Part shown: positions 16,237 through 24,553 of the stretch, in pieces
How the letters are laid out: each line of letters starts with the position of its first letter
Position numbering within the stretch: the first letter of the stretch is position 1
NCBI GenBank assembly: GCA_029012465.1
Contig: JAQXMD010000167.1
Span: 1-42,379 of the forward strand
Direction of reading: 5' to 3'
Length of the DNA stretch: 42,379 nt
Source of the DNA: Oscillospiraceae bacterium
Lineage (GTDB): Bacteria; Bacillota; Clostridia; Oscillospirales; Oscillospiraceae
The notes under the pieces: generated by a model
Told to the model about the DNA's origin: nothing
What the model saw: only the letters and a program-made list of their open reading frames with translations
The model's database searches: none
Position numbers and translations under genes: made by a program

Positions 16237-18067
16237 CGCAGGGCCCTCCCTGATACAGAAGATTGGCGCCGCAGCCGGTACACTGTTTCCGACAGTCGGG
16301 GGTGATTTCGGAGCGATAGGCCGCCTCCCGCTCCCGCCAGAAGAATTTTCTGGGAATGCCGATGGAAACGGTCTCCCAAGGAAATCTCTCGTCCTTCCCC
16401 CGCTCCCGCTGGGCGTACCATTTGGGGTCTACGCCGCAGGACTCAAAGGCATCCATCCATTTTTCCATGCTGAAATAGTCCGTCCAACCGTCCATTTTGC
16501 AGCCATTTTCATGGGCCTTCAGCAGCACCTTGCAGAGCTTTCTGTCGCCCCGGCAGAGAACCGCCTCCAGCATGCTGAGATCAGACTGATGATAGTTGTA
16601 AACGATGCTCTTCCCCTTCAGGTTGTCCTTCAAAAGCTTACACCGGCGGAGATACTCCTCCGGGGTGATCTGGGCCTCCCACTGGAAGGGGGTACCGTTT
16701 TTGGGAACGAAAAAAGCGGTGGAAATGGTGATGGTCACGCCTCTTGCCCGGTTGGGGCTGTTTTCCCGCCAGACCCGCCAGACCTTATTGGCCAGGTCCG
16801 CAATACCCAGAACGTCCTCGTCGGTTTCCGTGGGCAATCCCAACATGAAATACAGCTTCACCTTGTTCCAGCCTCCGGCAAAAGCTGTGGCGCAAGAACG
16901 TAGGATGTCCTCCTCGGTGACATTTTTATTGATGGCGTCCCGGAGCCGCTGGGTTCCGGCCTCCGGTGCAAAGGTCAGACCGCTCTTGCGGACCTTCTGG
17001 ACCTTTTCCATCAGCTCCACGGAGAAGTTGTCCGCCCGAAGGGAGGGGAGACTCAGGTTGATGCCTCTGGGAACGCAGTAATCCAGCATTTTGTCCGCAA
17101 ACTCCGGCAGCTTTTTATAGTCGGAGGTGGACAGAGACGACAGGGTGATCTCGTCATAGCCGGAATTCTCCAGAGATTTCACCGCCAGCTCATAGAGCCG
17201 CTCCGGGCTTTTGGGCCGGACAGGCCGATAGCAGAACCCCGCCTGACAGAACCGGCAGCCCCGGATGCAGCCCCGGAATATTTCCAGAACCGTTCTGTCG
17301 TGGACGATCTGGGTAGAGGGAACAATGGTGTCCGTGGGGAAAAAGGCTTTGTCCATGTTCTGCACAATGCGCTTTACAACGGTTTCCGGTGCGCCCTCCA
17401 GAGGTATGATATCCCGGATGGTTCCATCCTCGTTGTAGGTGTGCTCGTAGAGAGAGGGCACATAGACGCCGGGGATCTTGCAGACCTCCAGCAGGAATTC
17501 CTTGCGGGTGAGACCACGGCGTTTGGCGCTGCGGTAGCACTCCAGCACCTCCACATTCAGATCTTCACCCTCGCCGATGACGGCAAAGTCCAGAAAATCC
17601 GCCATAGGCTCACAGTTATAGGTACTGGTGCCCCCGGCAAAGACCATGTGCCTGAGCGTTTCTCCCCGATCCTTTGCCAGCAGGGGAATATGCCCCAGCT
17701 CCAGCATGTTGAGCACATTGGAGTATGCCATTTCATATCCGATGGAAAAGGCAATCAGGTCAAAATCCTCCATGGGGTCATGGCTTTCCAGCGCCCAGAG
17801 GGGGAGGTTGTGCTTCCGCATTTCCTCCTCCATATCTCCCCATGGGGCGAACATCCGCTCACACCAGACGCCCTCCATCCGGTTCATGATCCCATAGAGA
17901 ATCCGCATGCCCAGATTGGACATACCGATTTCATAGGTATCCGGGAAGCAGAAAGCCACCCGCAGCTCCACCTGAGATTTGTCCTTGATAATCTCGTTAT
18001 ATTCTCCGCCGGTATACCGGGCTGGCTTCTGCACCCGGGGGAGAATTCTGTTAATCAGATCTGTCAT
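16229..18067 (-). CDS. TIGR03960-family B12-binding-domain radical SAM protein
   Basis: 612 residues. The N-terminal part (about 30-190) is a B12-binding-like Rossmann domain (RVAFCFPDTYEIGMSNLG; GGTSTYNCEPMADFLDFAVIGEGE). The radical SAM core carries CIRGCRFC (Cys267, 271, 274), which binds a 4Fe-4S cluster and S-adenosylmethionine. RPVRPKSPERL, LSSLSTSDY and FAPEAGTQRLR are characteristic of the family. A C-terminal Cys-rich tail (CRKQCTGCGANLL) may bind another metal. It overlaps the DUF2344 gene by 8 nt and follows a zinc-ribbon gene after 13 bp, forming a three-gene operon. The substrate is unknown; RNA modification is a guess from family context. Confidence 0.92.
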   Translation of the reverse strand: MTDLINRILPRVQKPARYTGGEYNEIIKDKSQVELRVAFCFPDTYEIGMSNLGMRILYGIMNRMEGVWCERMFAPWGDMEEEMRKHNLPLWALESHDPMEDFDLIAFSIGYEMAYSNVLNMLELGHIPLLAKDRGETLRHMVFAGGTSTYNCEPMADFLDFAVIGEGEDLNVEVLECYRSAKRRGLTRKEFLLEVCKIPGVYVPSLYEHTYNEDGTIRDIIPLEGAPETVVKRIVQNMDKAFFPTDTIVPSTQIVHDRTVLEIFRGCIRGCRFCQAGFCYRPVRPKSPERLYELAVKSLENSGYDEITLSSLSTSDYKKLPEFADKMLDYCVPRGINLSLPSLRADNFSVELMEKVQKVRKSGLTFAPEAGTQRLRDAINKNVTEEDILRSCATAFAGGWNKVKLYFMLGLPTETDEDVLGIADLANKVWRVWRENSPNRARGVTITISTAFFVPKNGTPFQWEAQITPEEYLRRCKLLKDNLKGKSIVYNYHQSDLSMLEAVLCRGDRKLCKVLLKAHENGCKMDGWTDYFSMEKWMDAFESCGVDPKWYAQRERGKDERFPWETVSIGIPRKFFWREREAAYRSEITPDCRKQCTGCGANLLYQGGPCDE

Positions 18068-18080
18068 ACGCTGCTCCCGA

Positions 18081-18341
18081 TTATTTGTATTTCATTCGGG
18101 CAACGATCTGTCCACCGTCATTCCAGACCCGGCCGTCACCGGTAGCCAGCAGGTCGCCATAGAATTCCATTGCCACCGCAATGGAAGCGTCGTCCTCGGG
18201 GGTTGCACCGGTCATGGTTTCGGGATCGTAGGGGATAATCCGCATGCGGTTGAGCATTTCGGACACGGGATAGCCACAGCCGGGGCAGGCCGCCGCCTTA
18301 TCAGAAACCTGTCTTCCGCAGTCGGGACAAGCAATCAGCAT
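18081..18341 (-). CDS. Small zinc-ribbon protein
   Basis: 86 residues from the ATG at 18341. Two ATGs lie close together, but GGAGG is 7 nt from this one and only 1 nt from the earlier one (18347), which decides the start. The N-terminus LIACPDCGRQVSDKAAACPGCG is a two-CxxC zinc ribbon (Cys4, 7, 18 and 21 approximately). The rest (EDDASIAVAMEFYGDLLATG) has no recognised domain. First gene of the operon with the B12-binding radical SAM protein and DUF2344. It may serve as an accessory factor, but that rests on position only. Confidence 0.75.
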   Translation of the reverse strand: MLIACPDCGRQVSDKAAACPGCGYPVSEMLNRMRIIPYDPETMTGATPEDDASIAVAMEFYGDLLATGDGRVWNDGGQIVARMKYK

Positions 18342-18374
18342 AATCATTCCTCCAAATCGGGTCAAATTTCCTAT

Positions 18375-18403
18375 AGTATAACAAACCCCACCCAAAAAAA
18401 CAA
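18375..18403 (-). promoter_or_regulatory. Promoter of the zinc-ribbon/radical SAM operon
   Basis: Minus strand: TTGTTT (18398-18403), 17 bp, TATACT (18375-18380) with TGT before it (extended -10). Confidence 0.6.
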
Positions 18404-18420
18404 GAACCCAGCGGAATCCC

Positions 18421-18449
18421 TTGGCAAACAGACCGAAACGTGTTATGAT
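18421..18449 (+). promoter_or_regulatory. Promoter of the HAD phosphatase gene at 18493
   Basis: TTGGCA (18421-18426), 17 bp, TATGAT (18444-18449) with TGT before it (extended -10). Confidence 0.6.
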
Positions 18450-18492
18450 AGAAGAAATATAAAAAATTTGAGCAATTTATGAGGTGCAATCA

Positions 18493-19203
18493 ATGATTCA
18501 GGCAATTTTATTCGATCTGGACGGGACCCTGCTGCCCATGGATCAGGATGTTTTTGTAAAGCACTATTTCGGACTGCTGGCAAAAAAGCTGGCCCCTTTG
18601 GGGTACGATTCCAAAAAACTGGTGGCTGCAATCTGGAAGGGTACAGCTGCCATGGTAGGCAACGACGGCTCCAAAACCAACGAGGCGGTGTTCTGGCAGT
18701 GCTTTTCCGACACCTTCGGCCCACAGGTGCTGGAGCACGCCCCCGTGTTTGAGGATTATTACAGAAATGAGTTTCAGGCGGTCCGGAATGCCTGCGGCTT
18801 TGCAACCGAGGCCGGGGAACTCATCTCCTGGCTGAAGGGGCAGGGGAAACGGCTCTATCTCGCCACAAACCCCATTTTCCCCAGGATCGCCACCCTGAGC
18901 CGGATTCGCTGGGCCGGACTTCAGCCGGAGGATTTCGAGGGCATCACGACGTATGAAAACTCCCGTCACTGCAAGCCCAATCCGGATTACTACCGGGACA
19001 TTCTCGACGCGCTGAAGCTGCAGCCAGAGGAGTGCATCATGGTGGGAAATGATGTTTCAGAGGATATGGTTGCGGAAGCGCTGGGCATGCAGGTGTTCCT
19101 CCTTACGGACTGCCTCATCAATAAGGAACAGAAGGACATATCCGTTTTGCCCCACGGGGGCTTTCATGAGCTTCGGACATTTTTGGAAACAGCTCTGGGC
19201 TGA
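18493..19203 (+). CDS. HAD-superfamily hydrolase
   Basis: 236 residues, cytoplasmic phosphatase of the haloacid dehalogenase fold. Motif I FDLDGTLLP (nucleophile Asp near residue 7), motif II ATNP, motif III lysine in HCKPNPDYY and motif IV MVGNDVSEDM are all present, with an all-helical C1 cap (about 20-110) of the phosphoglycolate-phosphatase class. The ATG at 18493 has GAGGTG 6 nt upstream; a GTG 9 nt earlier lies within that site. The substrate cannot be told. It has its own promoter and ends before the uppP promoter region. Confidence 0.88.
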   Translation: MIQAILFDLDGTLLPMDQDVFVKHYFGLLAKKLAPLGYDSKKLVAAIWKGTAAMVGNDGSKTNEAVFWQCFSDTFGPQVLEHAPVFEDYYRNEFQAVRNACGFATEAGELISWLKGQGKRLYLATNPIFPRIATLSRIRWAGLQPEDFEGITTYENSRHCKPNPDYYRDILDALKLQPEECIMVGNDVSEDMVAEALGMQVFLLTDCLINKEQKDISVLPHGGFHELRTFLETALG

Positions 19204-19286
19204 TATGTGTCTGTTTTGTATCCGGTCAGTTGCCGCTGGCCGGATACTGTTATTTTTTGCAGAAAAACAATAGTGGAAAAAAGCAG

Positions 19287-19302
19287 GAATTTATGGTATA
19301 AT
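19287..19302 (+). promoter_or_regulatory. Extended -10 promoter of uppP
   Basis: TGG followed by TATAAT (19297-19302). No good -35 at 16-18 bp (TGGAAA at 19274 is weak). Placed 55 bp before the uppP ATG. Confidence 0.4.
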
Positions 19303-19356
19303 GATTTGCTGCGTCCATTTGCGCAGTCAACAACCACAATCAGGGGAGGAACGGAA

Positions 19357-20184
19357 ATGACATACCTGACCGCAATTCTGTTGGGTCTTGTACAGGGCAT
19401 CACAGAATTTCTGCCGGTATCCAGCTCCGGACACCTGGCAATCCTGCAAAACATCTTCCATGTGGAGGGTGCGGATCTGATGTTTGATGTCATGCTCCAT
19501 GTGGGAACGCTCTTTGCCATTTTCATTGTATACTATCGGGATGTCCGGGGCGTGATCCGGGGAGGATTGAGCCTTGTGGGGCTTGGAAAGGACAGGGGGA
19601 GGACTTCTCCTGCTGCCAGACAACGCCGTCATCTTGCGGTTTTCATTATCATCGGTACGCTGCCGCTGCTTTTGGTCTTGCCCTTCAAAAGCAGGATCGA
19701 AGCCCTCAGCGGCAACACTGTCTTTGTGGGCATGATGCTTCTGGTGACTGGCCTGATCCTTTATCTGGCCGATCGCTACGGGAGAGCCAGAAAAACAGAA
19801 CAGCAGATCAGCATTCTGGACATTCTTCTGGTGGGGCTGGGACAGGCCCTGGCTGTGGTTCCCGGCATTTCCAGATCCGGAACCACCATTTCCACCGGCA
19901 TGCTCAGGGGCTTTCAGCGAACCTTCGCGGTGAAGTTTTCCTTCCTTTTGAGCATTCCGGCCGTTCTGGGCGCAGCCCTTTTGAACATCGTCGAGGCCAT
20001 AAAGCTCGGTTTTGATCCGGGGCTTCTGCCTGCCTACTTTGTGGGTATGCTGGCAGCCGCCGTCTCCGGTTATTTCAGTATTCGTTTTATTCGCTGGACT
20101 GCAGCCAGAAGCAAATTTGGCGGCTTCGCATACTATTGCTGGGGCGCCGGTATCATCGCGCTGCTTCTGAGTCTTGTGGCGTAA
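19357..20184 (+). CDS. uppP: Undecaprenyl-diphosphatase
   Basis: 275 residues, integral membrane protein of the BacA/UppP family. It dephosphorylates undecaprenyl diphosphate to recycle the lipid carrier for peptidoglycan and other wall polymers. Signature 1 GITEFLPVSSSGHL (about 15-28) and signature 2 PGISRSGTTIS (about 170-180) carry the catalytic Glu, Ser, His and Arg. About seven to eight hydrophobic segments are seen. The ATG at 19357 has GGGGAGGA upstream; a longer open frame back to 19207 has no such site and crosses the promoter. The translocase gene follows after 12 bp. Confidence 0.96.
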   Translation: MTYLTAILLGLVQGITEFLPVSSSGHLAILQNIFHVEGADLMFDVMLHVGTLFAIFIVYYRDVRGVIRGGLSLVGLGKDRGRTSPAARQRRHLAVFIIIGTLPLLLVLPFKSRIEALSGNTVFVGMMLLVTGLILYLADRYGRARKTEQQISILDILLVGLGQALAVVPGISRSGTTISTGMLRGFQRTFAVKFSFLLSIPAVLGAALLNIVEAIKLGFDPGLLPAYFVGMLAAAVSGYFSIRFIRWTAARSKFGGFAYYCWGAGIIALLLSLVA

Positions 20185-20196
20185 GGAGGTTATTTC

Positions 20197-23055
20197 ATGG
20201 CAGGAAAGAGTACCAATCAGAATTCTACTACAAAAACCACCGCGGCCAAAAATGCCCAGAGAGCCCAGAAAACCACCGGAAAAACCAGGGCCCAGGCAGC
20301 CGTGAGCAATAACCGGGAGGATGATCGAATCGATACCCGCAATCGTCTTGCAGGCCGTCTGATTGCCAGCCTGATTCTGACGCTGCTGGCAATTTTTCTC
20401 GTCATTACCATGTTCGGCGTAGAAGCTGCGCTGCTGGATCTTCTGAAAAATGTCACAAGAGGGCTTTTTGGCTACGGCTACTACCTGATGCCCTTTGCCT
20501 TTCTGTTCATCGTATGGCTGATGCTTTATCACACGGATGTTTCGGTTCGCTTTCGCACAGCCACCATTTGTTTGATCGTGGTATTTTTCAGCAGCCTTCT
20601 GCACATCTTCCTGTATAACGGCACTGCCACCGGCGCAAAGGTTATCAGCGCTCTCTGGACCATGGGCATTGACGGCAGGTCCGGGGGTGTGATCCCCGGG
20701 TTGATCGCCATGGGTCTCAAGTTTCTGCTGAGCAAGGTCGGTGCAACCATCGTGCTGATTCTGCTGACCGCCATCTGCGTTTTCATCGGCTTTCACATCT
20801 CCGCGACCCTTCTGCTCCACAAGCGTGCGGAGAAAAAGCGGGAGCGTCTGGAACAGCAGGAGCTGGAACGACCCGCTCCCGTTGCCCTGACCAGAGAGGA
20901 TACGTTGCAGGATCTCAGAACCCTCGCAACGCCCCCCAAGTTCCCGGATTATTCCGAACGCTCCCGCAGAAGACAGGAGAGCTTCGATATTGAGATGGGC
21001 GAACCCCCCAGAAAAGTATCCGAAAAGCGCTCCCCGGCGCTTCCTGAACAGGCCGCAGATGAGGACCTCATTTTCTTCCGGCCCAATTCCTCCCGGAATA
21101 AGCCCGGAAAAAAGGCCAAAAGCAAGCCGAAGCCCTCTCCCTTTGATATTCCCATCGGCGGAGACGACTACACTGCACAGATCCAAAGGCTGGCCCGTGA
21201 GGAAATGGGCATTCCCGAAGAACCCGATCCTGATCCACAAGAGGAGCTGGATCTGCCCTTTATTCCCACCAATTTTCCTGAGACAGATGCCGGAAAATTT
21301 GAAATACCCCATGTGGAGGATACCACTGCAGCCAGAAGCCGCAGGGCAGGGGAGCAGCCCCAGAAAATCCCCCAGTCCGAGATCGAGTCCGGCGCTCGTC
21401 AGGCCGTCAAGGACGGGAAGCTCAGTGCCGGTGAGGCTGAGGTGGCCGCCGAAGAGATCAAGAAGCAGATCGAGGCTCAGGAGGACGCCGAAGCCCAGGC
21501 TCAGCCGGTTTACCATTTCCCGCCCATGACCATGCTGGCTGAAGCGATGAACTCCAAAGAGGACAACACCGAGGAAATGCGTTCCAACGTGCTCCGGCTG
21601 GAGGAGACCCTGAGTAGCTTCGGCGTGGATGTGAAGGTAGAAAACGTGGTCCGTGGACCCACAGTTACCCGCTACGAGATGCAGCTGAAGCCCGGAATCA
21701 AAATGAGCAAAATCACCACCCTCCATCAGGATATTGCCCTTTCTCTCGGCGTTTCCAGCGTCCGTGTCTCTGCGGTGGAGGGCAAAAGCTCTGTCATTGG
21801 CATTGAGGTTCCCAACCGCATCACCACCAGTGTTCCCATCCGGGATGTTCTGGAGTCCAAGGTCTTTGCCGGTCATAAATCCCATCTGGCCTTTGCTGTT
21901 GGCAAGGACATCGGCGGCAACTATATCGTGGGAGATATCGCCAAGATGCCCCATCTGCTGATTGCCGGCACCACCGGCTCCGGTAAATCCGTATGCATGA
22001 ACAGCATTATTGTGTCTCTGCTGTACCGGTCCACCCCGGAAGAGGTCCGCATGATTATGATCGACCCCAAAGTGGTGGAACTGAGCATCTACAACGACAT
22101 TCCCCATCTGCTGATTCCCGTTGTCACCGATGCCAAAAAGGCAGCCGGAGCGCTCCAGTGGGCTGTTACCGAAATGGAGCGGCGCTACAAGCTGCTGGCT
22201 GATTACAAGGTTCGTGACCTGTCGGGCTACAACAAGCTTGCCCGGCGTAATCCCGATATGACCCCCATGCCCCAGATCGTTGTAATCATCGACGAGCTGG
22301 CTGACCTGATGCTGGTGGCTGCCAAGGAGGTCGAAAACTCCATTGTCCGTATTGCCCAAAAGGCCCGTGCCGCAGGCATGCATCTGGTCATTGCAACCCA
22401 GCGTCCCTCCGCCAATGTCATCACCGGCGTTATGAAGGCAAATATCCCTTCCAGAATTGCCTTTGCAGTATCCTCGGCATTGGACAGCCGCATCATTCTG
22501 GATGACGGCGGCGCGGAAAAGCTGGTGGGCAAGGGCGATATGCTCTATGCCCCCCTGGGGGCCGGCAAGCCCAAACGGATTCAGGGCTGCTTTATCACCG
22601 ATGAAGAGGTGGAAGAAGTGGCCGAGTATGTGAAAAACAACTCCGAAACCGATTATTCCGACGAGATCATCAATGAGATCGAGCAGAATGCAGTCATGGA
22701 AGCCACCACTGCCGATCCCGCCCAGACCACCATTACCACCGACGGGGATGAACTGCTGCCCGATGCGGTGGAGGTCATTCTCGACACCCAGCAGGCCTCC
22801 GTTTCCATGCTCCAGCGGCGTTTGAAGCTGGGCTACGCCCATGCGGCCCGGATTGTGGACGAGATGGAGGAAAAGGGCATTGTGGGTCCCTTTGAAGGCT
22901 CCAAGCCCCGTCAGCTTCTGATCACCAGAGAGCAGTGGAACACCATGGTGGGCGTCAATCCCCGGGCTGTGGCTCCGGATGCAGATATGACCGCAAACGT
23001 TTCTGAAGATGCTCAGGAGCCGGAGGATACCTCCAACGAGGAGGTTCCCTTCTGA
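20197..23055 (+). CDS. ftsK: FtsK/SpoIIIE DNA translocase
   Basis: 952 residues. It pumps double-stranded DNA through the division or sporulation septum. The N-terminus is basic and Lys/Thr/Gln-rich, followed by about four membrane segments (residues 52-205). A charged linker runs to about 430. The motor has Walker A GTTGSGKS (591-598), Walker B VVIIDELADL (Asp699/Glu700) and ATQRPSANVITG, then a C-terminal gamma winged helix (SVSMLQRRLKLGYAHAARIVDEME) that reads polar DNA sequences. Whether it is the vegetative FtsK/SftA-like or sporulation SpoIIIE-like copy cannot be told. It lies between uppP and asparaginase; its stop overlaps the asparaginase start by 1 nt. Confidence 0.96.
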   Translation: MAGKSTNQNSTTKTTAAKNAQRAQKTTGKTRAQAAVSNNREDDRIDTRNRLAGRLIASLILTLLAIFLVITMFGVEAALLDLLKNVTRGLFGYGYYLMPFAFLFIVWLMLYHTDVSVRFRTATICLIVVFFSSLLHIFLYNGTATGAKVISALWTMGIDGRSGGVIPGLIAMGLKFLLSKVGATIVLILLTAICVFIGFHISATLLLHKRAEKKRERLEQQELERPAPVALTREDTLQDLRTLATPPKFPDYSERSRRRQESFDIEMGEPPRKVSEKRSPALPEQAADEDLIFFRPNSSRNKPGKKAKSKPKPSPFDIPIGGDDYTAQIQRLAREEMGIPEEPDPDPQEELDLPFIPTNFPETDAGKFEIPHVEDTTAARSRRAGEQPQKIPQSEIESGARQAVKDGKLSAGEAEVAAEEIKKQIEAQEDAEAQAQPVYHFPPMTMLAEAMNSKEDNTEEMRSNVLRLEETLSSFGVDVKVENVVRGPTVTRYEMQLKPGIKMSKITTLHQDIALSLGVSSVRVSAVEGKSSVIGIEVPNRITTSVPIRDVLESKVFAGHKSHLAFAVGKDIGGNYIVGDIAKMPHLLIAGTTGSGKSVCMNSIIVSLLYRSTPEEVRMIMIDPKVVELSIYNDIPHLLIPVVTDAKKAAGALQWAVTEMERRYKLLADYKVRDLSGYNKLARRNPDMTPMPQIVVIIDELADLMLVAAKEVENSIVRIAQKARAAGMHLVIATQRPSANVITGVMKANIPSRIAFAVSSALDSRIILDDGGAEKLVGKGDMLYAPLGAGKPKRIQGCFITDEEVEEVAEYVKNNSETDYSDEIINEIEQNAVMEATTADPAQTTITTDGDELLPDAVEVILDTQQASVSMLQRRLKLGYAHAARIVDEMEEKGIVGPFEGSKPRQLLITREQWNTMVGVNPRAVAPDADMTANVSEDAQEPEDTSNEEVPF

Positions 23056-24071
23056 TGAAGCACGTTTTGCTGTTGTCCACCGGCGGAACCATTGCCTCCA
23101 TGCCCGGTAAGGGCGGCCTTGAGCCGGCCATCAGCGGGGAAGCCCTGCTGAACCGGCTGGGGGATCTCCATGGACGGTTTCATGTGGAGGTCAAGCAGAT
23201 CCTCAATTTGGACTCCTCCAACATTCAGGCGGAGGAATGGAAGCTCATGGCCCGGACTGTATACGAGAATCTGGAGAAATACGACGGCTTTATCATCACC
23301 CACGGAACAGACACCATGGCATACTCCGCCTCCATGCTGAGCTTTATGCTTCCCGCCCTCCACAAGCCGGTGGTGTTTACCGGATCTCAGATTCCTCTTG
23401 ACGATATGCTCACAGACGCCCGGAACAATCTGTTCTGCGCCCTTGCGGCGGTGGAGGCGGGAATCTGCGGCGTCAGTGTGGCCTTTAACCGCCATATCAT
23501 CCGGGGCTGCCGGGCTGTGAAGGTCCGTACCATGGGCTTCGATGCCTTTGAAAGCGTCAACGCCCGATATCTGGGAGAGATTTTCGCCAACGGTCTCCGG
23601 GTTTACGACCGGCAGGAACCCCGGGAGGACCGGCTCAGGGGGCTGATGGACAGCGTGTCCACCGATGTGTTCCTCCTGAAGCTGATTCCCAATACCAATC
23701 CAAAGTTCTTTGATCATCTGATCCAGATGGGATATCGGGGGATCGTGCTGGAGGCCTTCGGGGCAGGGGGGATGCATTTTCACCGGAGAGATCTGGTGGA
23801 AAAGCTCAATATGCTCAAGGACCATGGAATCGTTATGGTGGCCTGTAGTCAGTGCCTCTATGAGCCAAGCAACCTGACCATCTATGAGGTGGGGAGAAAG
23901 CTGCTGGACTGCGGCGTGATTCCCGCAGGGGACATGACCACGGAGGCCGCTGTGACCAAGCTCATGTGGGCCTTGGGCCAGACCGATGACCCGGAGGAGG
24001 TCAGAAAAATCTTCTCCCACAACTTTACAGGAGAGATTTCGGAACAAACCATTGAAGGAGCATCCCAATGA
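23055..24071 (+). CDS. ansA: Type I (cytoplasmic) L-asparaginase
   Basis: 338 residues. It hydrolyses asparagine to aspartate and ammonia. The catalytic threonines lie in LLSTGGTIAS (Thr12) and the HGTDTMAYSA motif (Thr85, Asp86). VFTGSQIPLDDMLTDARNNL is typical of the family. No signal peptide, so cytoplasmic. Start and stop are coupled to both neighbours: 1-nt overlap with ftsK and 4-nt overlap (ATGA) with the ACT-domain gene, so these are translated together. The aspartate made could feed the DAP/lysine pathway, as inference. Confidence 0.94.
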   Translation: MKHVLLLSTGGTIASMPGKGGLEPAISGEALLNRLGDLHGRFHVEVKQILNLDSSNIQAEEWKLMARTVYENLEKYDGFIITHGTDTMAYSASMLSFMLPALHKPVVFTGSQIPLDDMLTDARNNLFCALAAVEAGICGVSVAFNRHIIRGCRAVKVRTMGFDAFESVNARYLGEIFANGLRVYDRQEPREDRLRGLMDSVSTDVFLLKLIPNTNPKFFDHLIQMGYRGIVLEAFGAGGMHFHRRDLVEKLNMLKDHGIVMVACSQCLYEPSNLTIYEVGRKLLDCGVIPAGDMTTEAAVTKLMWALGQTDDPEEVRKIFSHNFTGEISEQTIEGASQ

Positions 24072-24433
24072 CACTGGAACTTCTCACAACGCCTCTTTCC
24101 GTGTGCAAGGCCGCAGAAATCCCTGCGGCCTTATTCCGGGAAGAGCTATTCTTTTTCGCAAAAACAGACCATGAGCTTTCTGTCGTGTGTCCCACTTCTG
24201 CCGTACCTCAGGACATTCCTGCCCGGGAGGATGGCTGGCGGGCCATGCGGATCACCGGAACGCTTGATTTTTCCCTAATCGGTATCCTTGCGGGCATTTC
24301 AGAGGTGCTGGCAAAGGCAGGGGTCGGCATTTTTGTGGTGTCCACCTTTGATACGGATTATATCCTGGTAAAAGAGGCCCAACTGGCCAAAGCCCAGGCC
24401 GCACTGATCCGCGCCGGGTACGGTTTTCTCTGA
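24068..24433 (+). CDS. ACT-domain protein
   Basis: 121 residues, cytoplasmic. The C-terminal half (WRAMRITGTLDFSLIGILAGISEVLAKAGVGIFVVSTFDTDYILVK in pieces) is an ACT domain of the ACT_7/CASTOR type, which usually binds an amino acid. The N-terminal 50 residues may form a second, diverged half. Its 4-nt overlap with asparaginase suggests it senses asparagine, aspartate or a related amino acid and modulates a partner, but no enzyme domain is attached and the ligand is unknown. Confidence 0.85.
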   Translation: MTLELLTTPLSVCKAAEIPAALFREELFFFAKTDHELSVVCPTSAVPQDIPAREDGWRAMRITGTLDFSLIGILAGISEVLAKAGVGIFVVSTFDTDYILVKEAQLAKAQAALIRAGYGFL

Positions 24434-24492
24434 TGCTGTGACCCCGGACACATTTTGCAACAGCTTTTACAGAAAATGAACCTGAATAACAG

Positions 24493-24521
24493 TTGCATTT
24501 CCAAGCAAAATCCTGTAGAAT
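24493..24521 (+). promoter_or_regulatory. Promoter of the flavin oxidoreductase gene
   Basis: TTGCAT (24493-24498), 17 bp, TAGAAT (24516-24521), followed by GGGAGG 9 nt before the ATG. Confidence 0.65.
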
Positions 24522-24553
24522 GAAAGCGTATATTTGTAAGGGAGGACAAACAA

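Noticed and set aside
19327-22842. A 1171-codon open frame on the minus strand across uppP and ftsK
   Set aside because: It lies antisense to two clear genes, is rich in Gly, His and Gln with no domain sense, and has no ribosome site. Codon bias of the real genes removes stops from the opposite strand.
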